Assembly: GCA_964615585.1 (NCBI GenBank)
Contig: CAZTNS010000168.1
Span: 1-6,291 of the forward strand
From: JAQIBY01 sp964615585
GTDB taxonomy: Bacteria > Bacteroidota > Bacteroidia > Bacteroidales > ML635J-15
Reading direction: 5' to 3'
Length of the DNA stretch: 6,291 nt
This document shows positions 1 to 6,062 of this stretch, piece after piece. The position numbers and the translations under genes were made by a program. The notes below the pieces were generated by a model. That model was given only the letters and a program-made list of their open reading frames with translations. It was not told the origin of the DNA and searched no databases. Numbering within the stretch: the stretch's first letter is position 1; each line of letters opens with the position of its first letter.

Positions 1-69
1 TTTGTTACAGTATATCGGCTTTGTAGCGTTTTTTAGGGATGAACTTCCGTTAAAACTTTCACTCCTACT

Positions 70-104
70 GGAATTACGCCCGGCTATAGCCTCTCGTGAT
101 CCCG
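70..104. repeat. REP-like imperfect palindrome, copy 1
   Basis: This 35-bp unit matches the unit at 124-158 in 29 of 35 positions at a fixed 54-bp offset. Its ends are inverted: GGAATTACG at 70-78 faces CGTGATCCC at 95-103, with one mismatch and one G-T pair. The centre is a perfect 10-bp palindrome, GGCTATAGCC, at 82-91. The unit is more GC-rich than the surrounding DNA. A reading frame through it gives the repeated peptide AIASRDP, but this follows from the DNA repeat and there is no sign of a real protein. The likely identity is an extragenic palindromic (REP/BIME-type) element; the family is not recognised. Confidence 0.55.
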
Positions 105-123
105 GTGATAGTTTCTATCTAAT

Positions 124-158
124 GGGATTACGCTCAGCTATCGCATCGCGTGATCCCG
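124..158. repeat. REP-like imperfect palindrome, copy 2
   Basis: This is the second copy of the unit at 70-104 and the better hairpin. GGGATTACGC at 124-133 pairs with GCGTGATCCC at 148-157 over ten positions, with one G-T wobble and a 14-nt loop. Of the six differences from copy 1, the ones at 126 and 148 restore pairs that are broken in copy 1, which suggests the stem rather than a protein is what is kept. It lies between whatever gene enters from the left and the terminator cluster at 174-300, the usual extragenic place for such elements. Confidence 0.6.
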
Positions 159-179
159 TAGAGGGGGATAGTCAAGCCC

Positions 180-216
180 AAAAAGCCGGCTCCACTTTGT
201 TTCGCCGGTGTTTTTT
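180..216 (+). terminator. rho-independent terminator for plus-strand transcription from the left
   Basis: An A-tract (180-184) precedes a stem CCGGC (186-190) with GCCGG (204-208), a 13-nt loop, and then a T-run at 211-216 that continues as TTTTTTATTTT. No plus-strand gene ends inside the window before it, so it would serve a gene whose end lies left of position 1. The loop is large and the stem short, making it weaker than the facing terminator at 265-294. Confidence 0.5.
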
Positions 217-264
217 ATTTTCCCGCATCCTAACAAAAACAAGTTTTTGCGGATGAGGGAAAAT

Positions 265-294
265 AAAAAACCCTGACTATCGTCAGGGCTTTTT
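265..294 (-). terminator. rho-independent terminator of tRNA-Ser
   Basis: Read on the minus strand, CCCTGAC (288-282) pairs perfectly with GTCAGGG (277-271) around the loop GATA, and is followed by six Ts (270-265) and a further AT-rich run. It starts 14 bp beyond the 3' end of the tRNA gene, so it fits as the end of a single-gene tRNA transcript. An A-run on the other side (294-290 as read on minus) means the hairpin also has a T-run on the plus strand and may work in both directions. Confidence 0.85.
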
Positions 295-301
295 GGGCTT
301 G

Positions 302-388
302 CGGAGAGAGAGGGATTCGAACCCCCGGAGCCCGTGAGGGCTCAATGGTTTTCAAGACCACCGCATTCGACCGCTCTGCCATCTCTCC
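302..388 (-). tRNA. tRNA-Ser (anticodon UGA)
   Basis: Read on the minus strand, the 87-nt gene begins GGAGAGA and closes with TCTCTCC (309-303), a perfect 7-bp acceptor stem, then discriminator G at 302 as expected for serine. The anticodon stem GTGGT/ACCAT encloses the loop CTTGAAA, giving anticodon TGA (354-352), which reads UCA. The long variable arm GAGCCCTCACGGGCTC forms the extra stem of class II tRNAs, and the T-arm contains GGTTCGAATCC. CCA is not encoded: the next bases are CAA, so it must be added after transcription, as is common in Bacteroidota. The gene has its own promoter (402-433) and terminator (265-294). Confidence 0.97.
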
Positions 389-401
389 TTTTTTTGCGAT
401 G

Positions 402-433
402 CAAATATATTATCAATTTACAAACTGACCAAA
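402..433 (-). promoter_or_regulatory. Bacteroidota-type promoter for tRNA-Ser
   Basis: On the minus strand TTTG (433-430) is followed after 20 nt by TATATTTG (409-402), a full match to the TAnnTTTG -7 element of the Bacteroidota primary sigma factor. The tRNA begins 13 nt further on, at 388, leaving a 5' leader of only several nucleotides after the expected start of transcription. Confidence 0.75.
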
Positions 434-661
434 TTCATTTTATGAAAATAGTTTTATTTAGTTCCCTGCAATTTTTTTTATAGGAATAACTTATCAAAAA
501 TCAACATCTGCACTTAAAAAAATCAAAAAAAGGATAAACTGACAAAAGGGGATAAAAGCAACAAAAAAACAGCATAAAAGTCCCGATACCCCCTCAAAGG
601 CCTTGATGTTATTAACAATTTGGCTTTTTTATTAACAAAACTTAAAAAAATCGTCTTTAAA
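434..661. other. non-coding AT-rich spacer upstream of HU
   Basis: No reading frame, RNA gene or strong hairpin is visible here. The stretch is dominated by A-runs. Two short direct repeats stand near the HU promoter: TTATTAACAA at 609-618 and 629-638 (20 bp apart, about two helical turns), and AATTTGGCT at 617-625 and 660-668, the second overlapping the -33 box. They could be binding sites for a regulator or simply bend-prone AT-rich DNA. Confidence 0.4.
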
Positions 662-692
662 TTTGGCTGGTATGCACAATAAACTATATTTG
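662..692 (+). promoter_or_regulatory. Bacteroidota-type promoter for the HU gene
   Basis: TTTG at 662-665 is followed after 19 nt by TATATTTG at 685-692, matching the -33/-7 pattern of Bacteroidota. Transcription would begin near 698, giving a leader of about 45 nt. The leader is A/T-rich with no Shine-Dalgarno sequence next to the ATG at 742; the only purine-rich stretch (around 704-711) is about 30 nt too far upstream to set the start. Confidence 0.8.
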
Positions 693-741
693 CCTTTAGA
701 ATAAGAAGGAATTTTATTTTTTAACTTTAAAACCTAATGTT

Positions 742-1017
742 ATGAACAAAACAGAATTGATTGATGCTATTGCTAAAAAAGCAGATTTGACAAAAGCTGA
801 TTCTAAAAAAGCCCTCGAAGCTTTTCTTGACACTACTAAACAAAGCCTGAAAAAAGGCAACCGTGTAGCTTTAATTGGATTTGGCTCTTTCTCAGTTTCT
901 AAAAGATCAGCCCGTAAAGGCAGAAATCCACAGAAACCTGATCAGGTAATCAATATCCCGGCAAAAAAAGTTGTTAAATTTTCTGCTGGAAGCGATTTGA
1001 AAAACGCAGTAAAGTAA
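742..1017 (+). CDS. hup: HU-family nucleoid DNA-binding protein
   Basis: This 91-residue protein has the full HU/IHF fold: N-terminal helices (about 1-38) for dimerisation, the turn GFGSF at 46-50, the flexible beta-arm with RNPQ at 61-64 whose Pro63 is the residue that intercalates and kinks DNA, and a closing strand and helix (72-90, VVKFSAGSDLK). Length and motifs match bacterial HU closely, with no extension. It binds DNA as a dimer with little sequence preference and compacts and bends the nucleoid. The gene is a single transcription unit: a strong promoter lies at 662-692 and a terminator at 1041-1071. The lysine-rich composition fits a nucleoid protein. HU and IHF cannot be separated firmly from sequence alone, but HU is the better call. 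Confidence 0.95.
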   Translation: MNKTELIDAIAKKADLTKADSKKALEAFLDTTKQSLKKGNRVALIGFGSFSVSKRSARKGRNPQKPDQVINIPAKKVVKFSAGSDLKNAVK

Positions 1018-1040
1018 GTTCTTTTTAAAAGAATGAGTGA

Positions 1041-1071
1041 AAAGGGCATGGTTTTTATCATGCTCTTTTTT
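1041..1071 (+). terminator. rho-independent terminator after HU
   Basis: GGGCATG (1044-1050) pairs with CATGCTC (1059-1065) across an 8-nt loop, with one G-T pair. It is preceded by As and followed by six Ts (1066-1071). It sits 26 bp after the HU stop and 14 bp before the trmH start, so trmH has almost no room for its own promoter and may depend partly on read-through. Confidence 0.75.
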
Positions 1072-1085
1072 ATTTACCTGTATGA

Positions 1086-1775
1086 ATGAACGAATACAAA
1101 AATAAATTAACGCAATTCCTTTTGCAGTTTATTTACGAACGCAGATATGAGCGAATTACTGAAGTGTTGAATCACAGAACTCAGTATATTCAAGTCGTGC
1201 TTGAAGACATATATCAATCACAAAATGCCAGTGCAGTGCTAAGGTCATGTGATTGCTTTGGAGTACAGAATATTCATATCATCGAAAATAAAAACAGGTT
1301 TGTTATTAATCCTGATGTTACCAATGGAGCTGAAAAATGGTTAACACTGAAGCATTATAACAAACGCGGGAACAATACTTTATCAGCCATAAAAACACTG
1401 AAAAAAGATGGTTTTAGAATTGTAGCCACCACACCTCATTATAAAGACGCAAGTCTGGACCACTTCGATATTAACAAAGGAAAATGTGCCTTATTTCTGG
1501 GTTCAGAGAAACCCGGGCTATCCGATGACATCATTCAACAAGCAGATGAGTGCTTATATATTCCAATGTTCGGTTTTACTGAGAGTTTCAATATCTCTGT
1601 TTCAGCAGCCATGGTTTTATATTCCCTGACCTTAAAATTACACAAGTCTGACATACCGTGGCAATTAAACAAGGAAACATATGAAGAGCTGAAACTTGAA
1701 TGGATCAAAAAAAGCCTGAAAAAACCTGAATTGCTTATCCGTGAATTCGAGAAAATCAATCCGCATCTACAATAA
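1086..1775 (+). CDS. trmH: TrmH-type tRNA (guanosine-18) 2'-O-methyltransferase
   Basis: The 229-residue protein is a SpoU/SPOUT methyltransferase with all three family motifs: motif 1 around NASAVLRS (47-54, with Asn47 and catalytic-type Arg53), motif 2 LFLGSEKPGL (136-145), and motif 3 TESFNISVSAAMVLY (165-179), which lines the knotted S-adenosylmethionine pocket. It is the same length as E. coli TrmH, and motif 3 parallels that enzyme's SLNVSVASALILYE. A short N-terminal helix and a basic C-terminal helix (about 195-225) flank the SPOUT core, as in TrmH, where they contact tRNA. The L30e-like N-terminal domain of RlmB is missing, which argues against a 23S rRNA target. The role is 2'-O-methylation of G18 in the tRNA D-loop. 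The ATG at 1086 is chosen because the ATG at 1082 is in another frame. No promoter is evident in the 68-bp gap after HU. The 3' end overlaps the convergent protease gene by 20 bp. Confidence 0.87.
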   Translation: MNEYKNKLTQFLLQFIYERRYERITEVLNHRTQYIQVVLEDIYQSQNASAVLRSCDCFGVQNIHIIENKNRFVINPDVTNGAEKWLTLKHYNKRGNNTLSAIKTLKKDGFRIVATTPHYKDASLDHFDINKGKCALFLGSEKPGLSDDIIQQADECLYIPMFGFTESFNISVSAAMVLYSLTLKLHKSDIPWQLNKETYEELKLEWIKKSLKKPELLIREFEKINPHLQ

Positions 1776-4509
1776 TCAGCTTTGTCCTGAAGATTTGTTT
1801 ATGTGCATCAACATGAATTATGTATTGTCCGGGTGCCAGGCCTGGCTCAATTCGTGTTGTGTTTCCTGTCAACTCCTTTTTTAAAAGACACTGTCCTGTG
1901 ATGCTAAAAACTGTCAAGTTGGCTTTTGATGTGTTTTTTGGCAATTGTACGACAAAATTTCCAATGGCCGGATTAGGAAACAAATACATACCCCCGGTGT
2001 GTTGTTGCGTGATGCCTGATTCCTTTATGTGATTTTGATAAAATGTTTCGGCACTATCGGCTGCCTGAATTATGTCTAACATCCCATTGCCTGCCATAAT
2101 AGCAAAACATACGGTGGTGGTGTCTTCAGGTGGAATATTGAAATTTCCTGCACTGACAATCTGGACAACATCACTGCCCTGGTTATCCAATCCTGCAGAA
2201 CTTTTATCGTTGGAAAGGGTATAAAATTTTTCTTCATCCGAAAAACCATCTGACAGATTAATGAGACTTTCCTCTGTGCGTTGATCTATGGCATAATGAT
2301 GAGATACTTGTTCTGACAATAGTTTAACCCCGGTGTGTAAATTGTTGTCTCCCGTATGAAAAGCATATCCGAATTGTCTGACACTGTCATACATTATACG
2401 GTTGCGTGTTGGTTTTATCAGGTCCCAGTCAAAAAATAACCCTGCATACCAGTTATCAACTGATGATAAATTGTGGTTGATAAAATCATATTTCAGGATG
2501 ATCAGGTTGTCGTTGTTTTCAGGAGCAATGCTGGTTTGTAAGATTTCCAGGTTAACAGAGTTTTCAGGGTCTTCCGAAAAAAAGATACTTTGAATGCTTT
2601 CTTTGCTGTTTTGATAATTGATGTATATAGGTATTTCCTCAGCAGTAAAGTGATTGATGCTTCGAATACCATCAAAAAAAACATCCGGGCTTTTTCCTGC
2701 CATCAGCCCTGCATCATAAAACAAGTCCCTGGTATCTGAATAATTAAAGCCCATTCCATTTTGCCGGGACAGATCAGAAAAACCCAATCGTCCATTTCCA
2801 GGGATTGTAAGCTGCATGTCATCGTTATTCAGCACTTTCCATGAAGGAAATACATAAAACTCAACATATTGGGTGCGGTGCCAATCCCCATCAGCTATAT
2901 TCAGTGTAAGCACAACATGCTCATCGGCTGAAGCCCCTGGAAGTATCTCAAGTTGAATTGGATCTGAAAAAACAGGGAAAGCCTGAAGGCTATCAAGCTG
3001 GCCTACACTGATATTTGTTGTGAGCAGATCAATATGTTCATTTTCGCAACTGATTTCAACCTGTAAATTCTGTGCAGATGCCAAATAGTTGTAAAATTCA
3101 CCGGTAATCTCCACCATTAAACTGTTTTCGTAATTATTATCCCTGTCATCAGAGATATTGATGTTGCGGAATTGTACTCCTGGCTGAAATGGTTCTGTCA
3201 GGGCTAAATATGCGTTGACTCTTCCTGTACCCAGCAATCCAGCGTATTCGAAATTGTAAGGGATGGTATCTATATTATCGGTTGTATTTTTTAAACGTTC
3301 AATGGTCTGATTTGAAGATAATCCCGGCCAATAAGAGCGTATCAAACCTGCAATACCGCTAACTACCGGACTGGCAAAAGATGTTCCGGCATAGACTGTG
3401 CGATAAGTTCCGCCAATATCAGTTGTATGCATCATGGTACCCGGTGCTGAAATATCCACATGATATCCATAGCTTGAACCTCCTGATGTACCGGTGTTTT
3501 CAGGTGTCCATTTTTCGTCTTCTGATGTTGTGCCCGCCACAGAAAGTACATTGTCATAACTGGCGGGATAAAAATTTTGCATATTATTGTCATTGCCACA
3601 AGCTGCCACAACAAGTACATCTTTATTGATTGCAGCATAATTGATCATATCCTGCTCAAACTGGCTGTAATGATGATTCCCCCATGAACAATTGATCACA
3701 GAAGCACCCTGGTTAGCTGCATAGACAATCCCTTCATATCCGCGCGTTATAAGGCTGTCGCTATCACTTATTTTTACAGGTAATATCCGGCAATTAAAGC
3801 CTGTACCTGAAATACCTGTCCCGTTGTCTGTATCGGCTGCTGCTATTCCAGATACATAAATGCCATGATTACTGTAATCTGTTTGCGGGTTGTTGTCATC
3901 ATCCCCAATATCCCATCCGCGAAAATTGTCCACATAACCATCGTTGTCATTATCAATTCCATCCAAAGGATCATCCCAGTTGTATGCAATGTTATAAATA
4001 AGGTCTTCATGACCCGGGTCTATACCTGTGTCAGTAATACCTATTGTTGTGCTTGTATCTCCTTTATGGATGTCCCAGGCCTCATAAGTCTGTGTTTTAC
4101 TCAGATAATACTGATTGGATAGATTCAGCGGGTCGTCAGGTGTAAATAACAAATGCTGATATTGAACTTTTTCAACGTAGTCAACAAATTGTAACTTTTG
4201 AATTGAACGAATCATGACATCTTTATGTTTTGATACCATGTTGCATCTCAAATAACGGGTAAGATCAATGAGTGGTTGTCCTTGTTCGTTTTTAGCTTTT
4301 GATGGTGATGTTGCTAATGGAAAAACAGGTTCTATTGATAAAATGTTCTTTTTTTTCAATTGTTCAGAGACAAAGCGGGCATGCATTAAATCAGAATAAG
4401 AACCATGTGTTTTGAGTTTGATGATGAACTCAGAAGCTGCCTTTTCCTGTCCGAAAACAGCAAACACACCAATAAAAACAAATGCTGTTGCCAATAATGT
4501 TTTGTGCAT
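1756..4509 (-). CDS. secreted S8 (subtilisin-like) serine protease with T9SS type A sorting domain
   Basis: This 917-residue protein starts at ATG 4509; a TTG six bases upstream extends the frame but is less likely. Residues 1-20 are a Sec signal peptide, probably cut before Gln21. Residues about 25-120 resemble a propeptide, ending in TPDDPLNLSNQYYL, a common lead-in to S8 domains. The subtilase domain (about 122-437) has Asp160 in ITDTG, His215 in NHGIYVSG, oxyanion Asn306 in CGNDNN and Ser377 in AGTSFASP. An Asp-rich loop (179-207, DGIDNDNDG) looks like a calcium site. Residues 440-830 are probably beta-rich and of unknown role, with a GNGRLGF...GFNY...GLMAGKSPD stretch at 571-608. Residues 842-914 form the type IX sorting domain (LFPNP, GQYIIHV, KLIIV). 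The protein should be an endopeptidase carried to the cell surface or released. It is probably transcribed separately from the upstream membrane genes, given a candidate terminator in the 134-bp gap. Confidence 0.93.
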   Translation of the reverse strand: MHKTLLATAFVFIGVFAVFGQEKAASEFIIKLKTHGSYSDLMHARFVSEQLKKKNILSIEPVFPLATSPSKAKNEQGQPLIDLTRYLRCNMVSKHKDVMIRSIQKLQFVDYVEKVQYQHLLFTPDDPLNLSNQYYLSKTQTYEAWDIHKGDTSTTIGITDTGIDPGHEDLIYNIAYNWDDPLDGIDNDNDGYVDNFRGWDIGDDDNNPQTDYSNHGIYVSGIAAADTDNGTGISGTGFNCRILPVKISDSDSLITRGYEGIVYAANQGASVINCSWGNHHYSQFEQDMINYAAINKDVLVVAACGNDNNMQNFYPASYDNVLSVAGTTSEDEKWTPENTGTSGGSSYGYHVDISAPGTMMHTTDIGGTYRTVYAGTSFASPVVSGIAGLIRSYWPGLSSNQTIERLKNTTDNIDTIPYNFEYAGLLGTGRVNAYLALTEPFQPGVQFRNINISDDRDNNYENSLMVEITGEFYNYLASAQNLQVEISCENEHIDLLTTNISVGQLDSLQAFPVFSDPIQLEILPGASADEHVVLTLNIADGDWHRTQYVEFYVFPSWKVLNNDDMQLTIPGNGRLGFSDLSRQNGMGFNYSDTRDLFYDAGLMAGKSPDVFFDGIRSINHFTAEEIPIYINYQNSKESIQSIFFSEDPENSVNLEILQTSIAPENNDNLIILKYDFINHNLSSVDNWYAGLFFDWDLIKPTRNRIMYDSVRQFGYAFHTGDNNLHTGVKLLSEQVSHHYAIDQRTEESLINLSDGFSDEEKFYTLSNDKSSAGLDNQGSDVVQIVSAGNFNIPPEDTTTVCFAIMAGNGMLDIIQAADSAETFYQNHIKESGITQQHTGGMYLFPNPAIGNFVVQLPKNTSKANLTVFSITGQCLLKKELTGNTTRIEPGLAPGQYIIHVDAHKQIFRTKLIIVDAD

Positions 4510-4519
4510 AACCAATATC

Positions 4520-4548
4520 GTAATATAATAATAGTGGCAAGTTACAAA
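4520..4548 (-). promoter_or_regulatory. possible weak promoter for the protease
   Basis: On the minus strand TTTG (4548-4545) is followed after 17 nt by TATATTAC (4527-4520), a partial match to TAnnTTTG. It ends 10 nt before the ATG at 4509. The -7 element lacks the usual TTTG end and the spacing is short, so this is only the best candidate in the gap. Bacteroidota secreted proteases are often regulated, and a poor core promoter would fit that. Confidence 0.3.
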
Positions 4549-4593
4549 AAAAACTCAACATCAATAATTTTATTATACAGCTTACCCAAGGTG

Positions 4594-4622
4594 AAAAAAC
4601 AGGGCTCCGGCATACTGGCCTG
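4594..4622 (-). terminator. probable terminator between the membrane-protein operon and the protease
   Basis: Read on the minus strand, an imperfect GC-rich hairpin (CAGG at 4622-4619 with CCTG at 4603-4600, plus inner pairs around a TATG loop, with a bulge and a mismatch) is followed directly by six Ts (4599-4594). It lies 22 bp after the stop of the 270-aa gene. If it works, the exosortase pair and the protease are separate transcripts. Confidence 0.5.
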
Positions 4623-4643
4623 CGCAGCTTTGCGGTAAAACCA

Positions 4644-5456
4644 TCAATAAAAACCAAATTTTAAGGTAAGATACACCAACATTGACACAAAAAACAAGAA
4701 GAAACCAAAAATGTTAAGTTGACCTGTATTGTCATTTTTAACCCGGCGGAAATACAGGGATTTATCTTTTCTTAAAAAATGAATATATGGAATTCCGATA
4801 CAAAGAAGTATGACAAATTTTTCCAACAACTCAAATTGATTAATTTCATTAATGTTCAGCAATGTTATTATTATAGAACCCACAATTGCTGGCAGCAATG
4901 CAATTTGTGTATAAAATGAACACATTGATTTTCGTGTGGCAATGAATTTATTTGACGGTGCCATTTTCAGAAACCGGATAATATTCATGAAGTTTAAGAA
5001 AAACAAAGCGGGCAAACTTAAGACAATCATGGCCAACATTACGCCGTATGGTATATACATCCAATGCAGTGCATGATAGATGTCTCTACTGAAAGGAATG
5101 TCACGAATAAAAACTCCAACTGACTGACCAATGGCAATTACATAAACCCATACAAACCAAAGCTTAAGCAGTCCTCTCTGCATGCGATATTTTCTGTAAA
5201 ACCCGTATGCTACCGGGATCAGCACTCCGGCAATCAAAAAACCTGAAAGATAAATGCTGATAACGCTAAAAGGTGTCCAAATTGTCGAATATGGTGAAGT
5301 AATACATTCCAGTTCAAAATTATATAATTGTGTATCACCTTCAAAAAAGCGTATCAAAATAAAGCGAACAAAGACAATTAACAGCTTTACAAAAATATAA
5401 GCAGAAATAAAGGACATGCATGAATTCAAAAAAATCCAAACTTTATGTCTTCTCAT
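4644..5456 (-). CDS. multi-span membrane protein, probable partner of the exosortase
   Basis: I do not recognise the family of this 270-residue protein with certainty. It has about seven hydrophobic segments (roughly residues 8-36, 62-85, 98-118, 131-160, 182-201, 212-227 and 247-268) with short basic loops such as FYRKYRMQR (86-94) and FLRKDKSLYFRR (227-238), as expected for an inner-membrane protein with those loops in the cytoplasm. No enzyme motif is clear; notable polar residues near or within the membrane are RDIPFSRDIYHALHW (118-132). It starts 15 bp after the exosortase stop, on the same strand, with no terminator between, so the two are almost surely co-transcribed. Bacteroidota exosortases such as XrtF and XrtX are known to have dedicated membrane-protein neighbours, and this may be such a partner. 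That role is inferred from position; the sequence does not show it. Confidence 0.8.
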   Translation of the reverse strand: MRRHKVWIFLNSCMSFISAYIFVKLLIVFVRFILIRFFEGDTQLYNFELECITSPYSTIWTPFSVISIYLSGFLIAGVLIPVAYGFYRKYRMQRGLLKLWFVWVYVIAIGQSVGVFIRDIPFSRDIYHALHWMYIPYGVMLAMIVLSLPALFFLNFMNIIRFLKMAPSNKFIATRKSMCSFYTQIALLPAIVGSIIITLLNINEINQFELLEKFVILLCIGIPYIHFLRKDKSLYFRRVKNDNTGQLNIFGFFLFFVSMLVYLTLKFGFY

Positions 5457-5471
5457 TGGTTTTTACAGTTT

Positions 5472-6062
5472 TTATGATTTTGAAAAATTTTGGACCCAAA
5501 CAACCCACATCAAAAAGGTAAATATATAAACAATGACATTAAAAACATAATCGTGATTGAACTGAACCAAATCAGGATTGCGATGAGCGGCATAAACAAC
5601 AATGATAAGCCGCAGGACATTGATTATATTAATTAAAAACACACCCAAAACAGAAAACCACAACTTATTGTACCATTTTCCACTATAAGAAACAATTAAG
5701 GCCACAAAGAACACCCACAACTGAATTGCCAAACAGTAATTTCCAACTCCCAAGATGGCATAATCATGCACCCACAGCCGGTAATTATTGATAATTTCAG
5801 TCTCCATGCCCCTCCAATCAAACCAGGCCTGTGTTACATTTAAAAGGATGAGTCTGATAAAATCATTGAATGCTTCCCAACCCGTAGATAACCATGGCCA
5901 AAGCCGCTCGTTAAGTGGGGTACTTTCTTCTCCAAGCACAAAAAAAAGGAGCTTCCATCCAATGTATATAATTAAAACCCGAAAAATAAAGTCAGCAACC
6001 CGCTTATTTTTTTTGTAGAGGGCTTTGGCTTGCTTGGCAATGCGATTAATTATATCTTCCAT
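5472..6062 (-). CDS. exosortase/archaeosortase-family transmembrane protein
   Basis: This 196-residue protein has a basic N-terminus (about 8-22), then hydrophobic segments near 26-43, 66-79, 103-126, 134-160 and 172-190. The three residues that define the exosortase active site are present in order: Cys110 in GNYCLAIQ, Arg151 in NVLRL, and His170 in FNHDYVFNVIVY. The C-terminal part, with HD followed by an aromatic-rich helix ending WVVWV, is most like Bacteroidota types such as XrtF. Family members are cysteine transpeptidases in the inner membrane that process C-terminal sorting signals (Cys-Arg-His, similar in logic to sortase). Substrates of the Bacteroidota types are mostly unknown, and none is visible in the window. 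It is the first gene of a likely two-gene operon with the 270-aa membrane protein. The usual small residues after the Cys (as in CSG) are replaced by Leu-Ala, so a divergent type is likely and the subtype is left open. Confidence 0.85.
   Translation of the reverse strand: MEDIINRIAKQAKALYKKNKRVADFIFRVLIIYIGWKLLFFVLGEESTPLNERLWPWLSTGWEAFNDFIRLILLNVTQAWFDWRGMETEIINNYRLWVHDYAILGVGNYCLAIQLWVFFVALIVSYSGKWYNKLWFSVLGVFLINIINVLRLIIVVYAAHRNPDLVQFNHDYVFNVIVYIFTFLMWVVWVQNFSKS

Larger units (their letters stand above)
174..300. repeat. mirror-image terminator cassette (nested inverted repeat)
   Basis: Two arms face each other. The outer 14 bp, AAGCCCAAAAAGCC, at 174-187 recur perfectly inverted at 287-300. 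The inner 20 bp at 211-230, starting TTTTTTATTTTCCC, recur inverted at 251-270 with one mismatch. The centre CAAAAAC-aa-GTTTTTG (234-249) is itself a palindrome. Between outer and inner repeats each arm has a hairpin of different sequence: 186-208 on the left, 271-288 on the right. Each arm reads inward as A-tract, hairpin, T-tract, so the two are convergent terminators that share flanks but not stems. Confidence 0.7.

Noticed and set aside
2..256. 84-codon plus-strand frame through the repeats and terminators
   Set aside because: It runs through both REP-like units and the terminator stem, begins at the window edge with a TTG, has repeated AIASRDP peptides caused by the DNA repeat, and shows no recognisable domain.
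175..300. CRISPR or insertion sequence
   Set aside because: There are only inverted arms with terminator structure: no regular repeat-spacer series, no transposase and no target-site duplication.
1910..1990. Protease C-terminus as an exosortase substrate
   Set aside because: It lacks a hydrophobic helix with a basic tail; LFPNP, GQYIIHV and KLIIV mark a T9SS domain instead.
4510..4515. TTG start for the protease at 4515
   Set aside because: The ATG at 4509, two codons later, gives a standard signal peptide (Met-His-Lys then hydrophobic core), and there is no ribosome binding site favouring the TTG.
4430..4657. 75-codon minus-strand frame spanning the gap between the 270-aa gene and the protease
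   Set aside because: It overlaps the protease signal-peptide coding region in another frame and crosses the likely terminator; it looks like a shadow frame.
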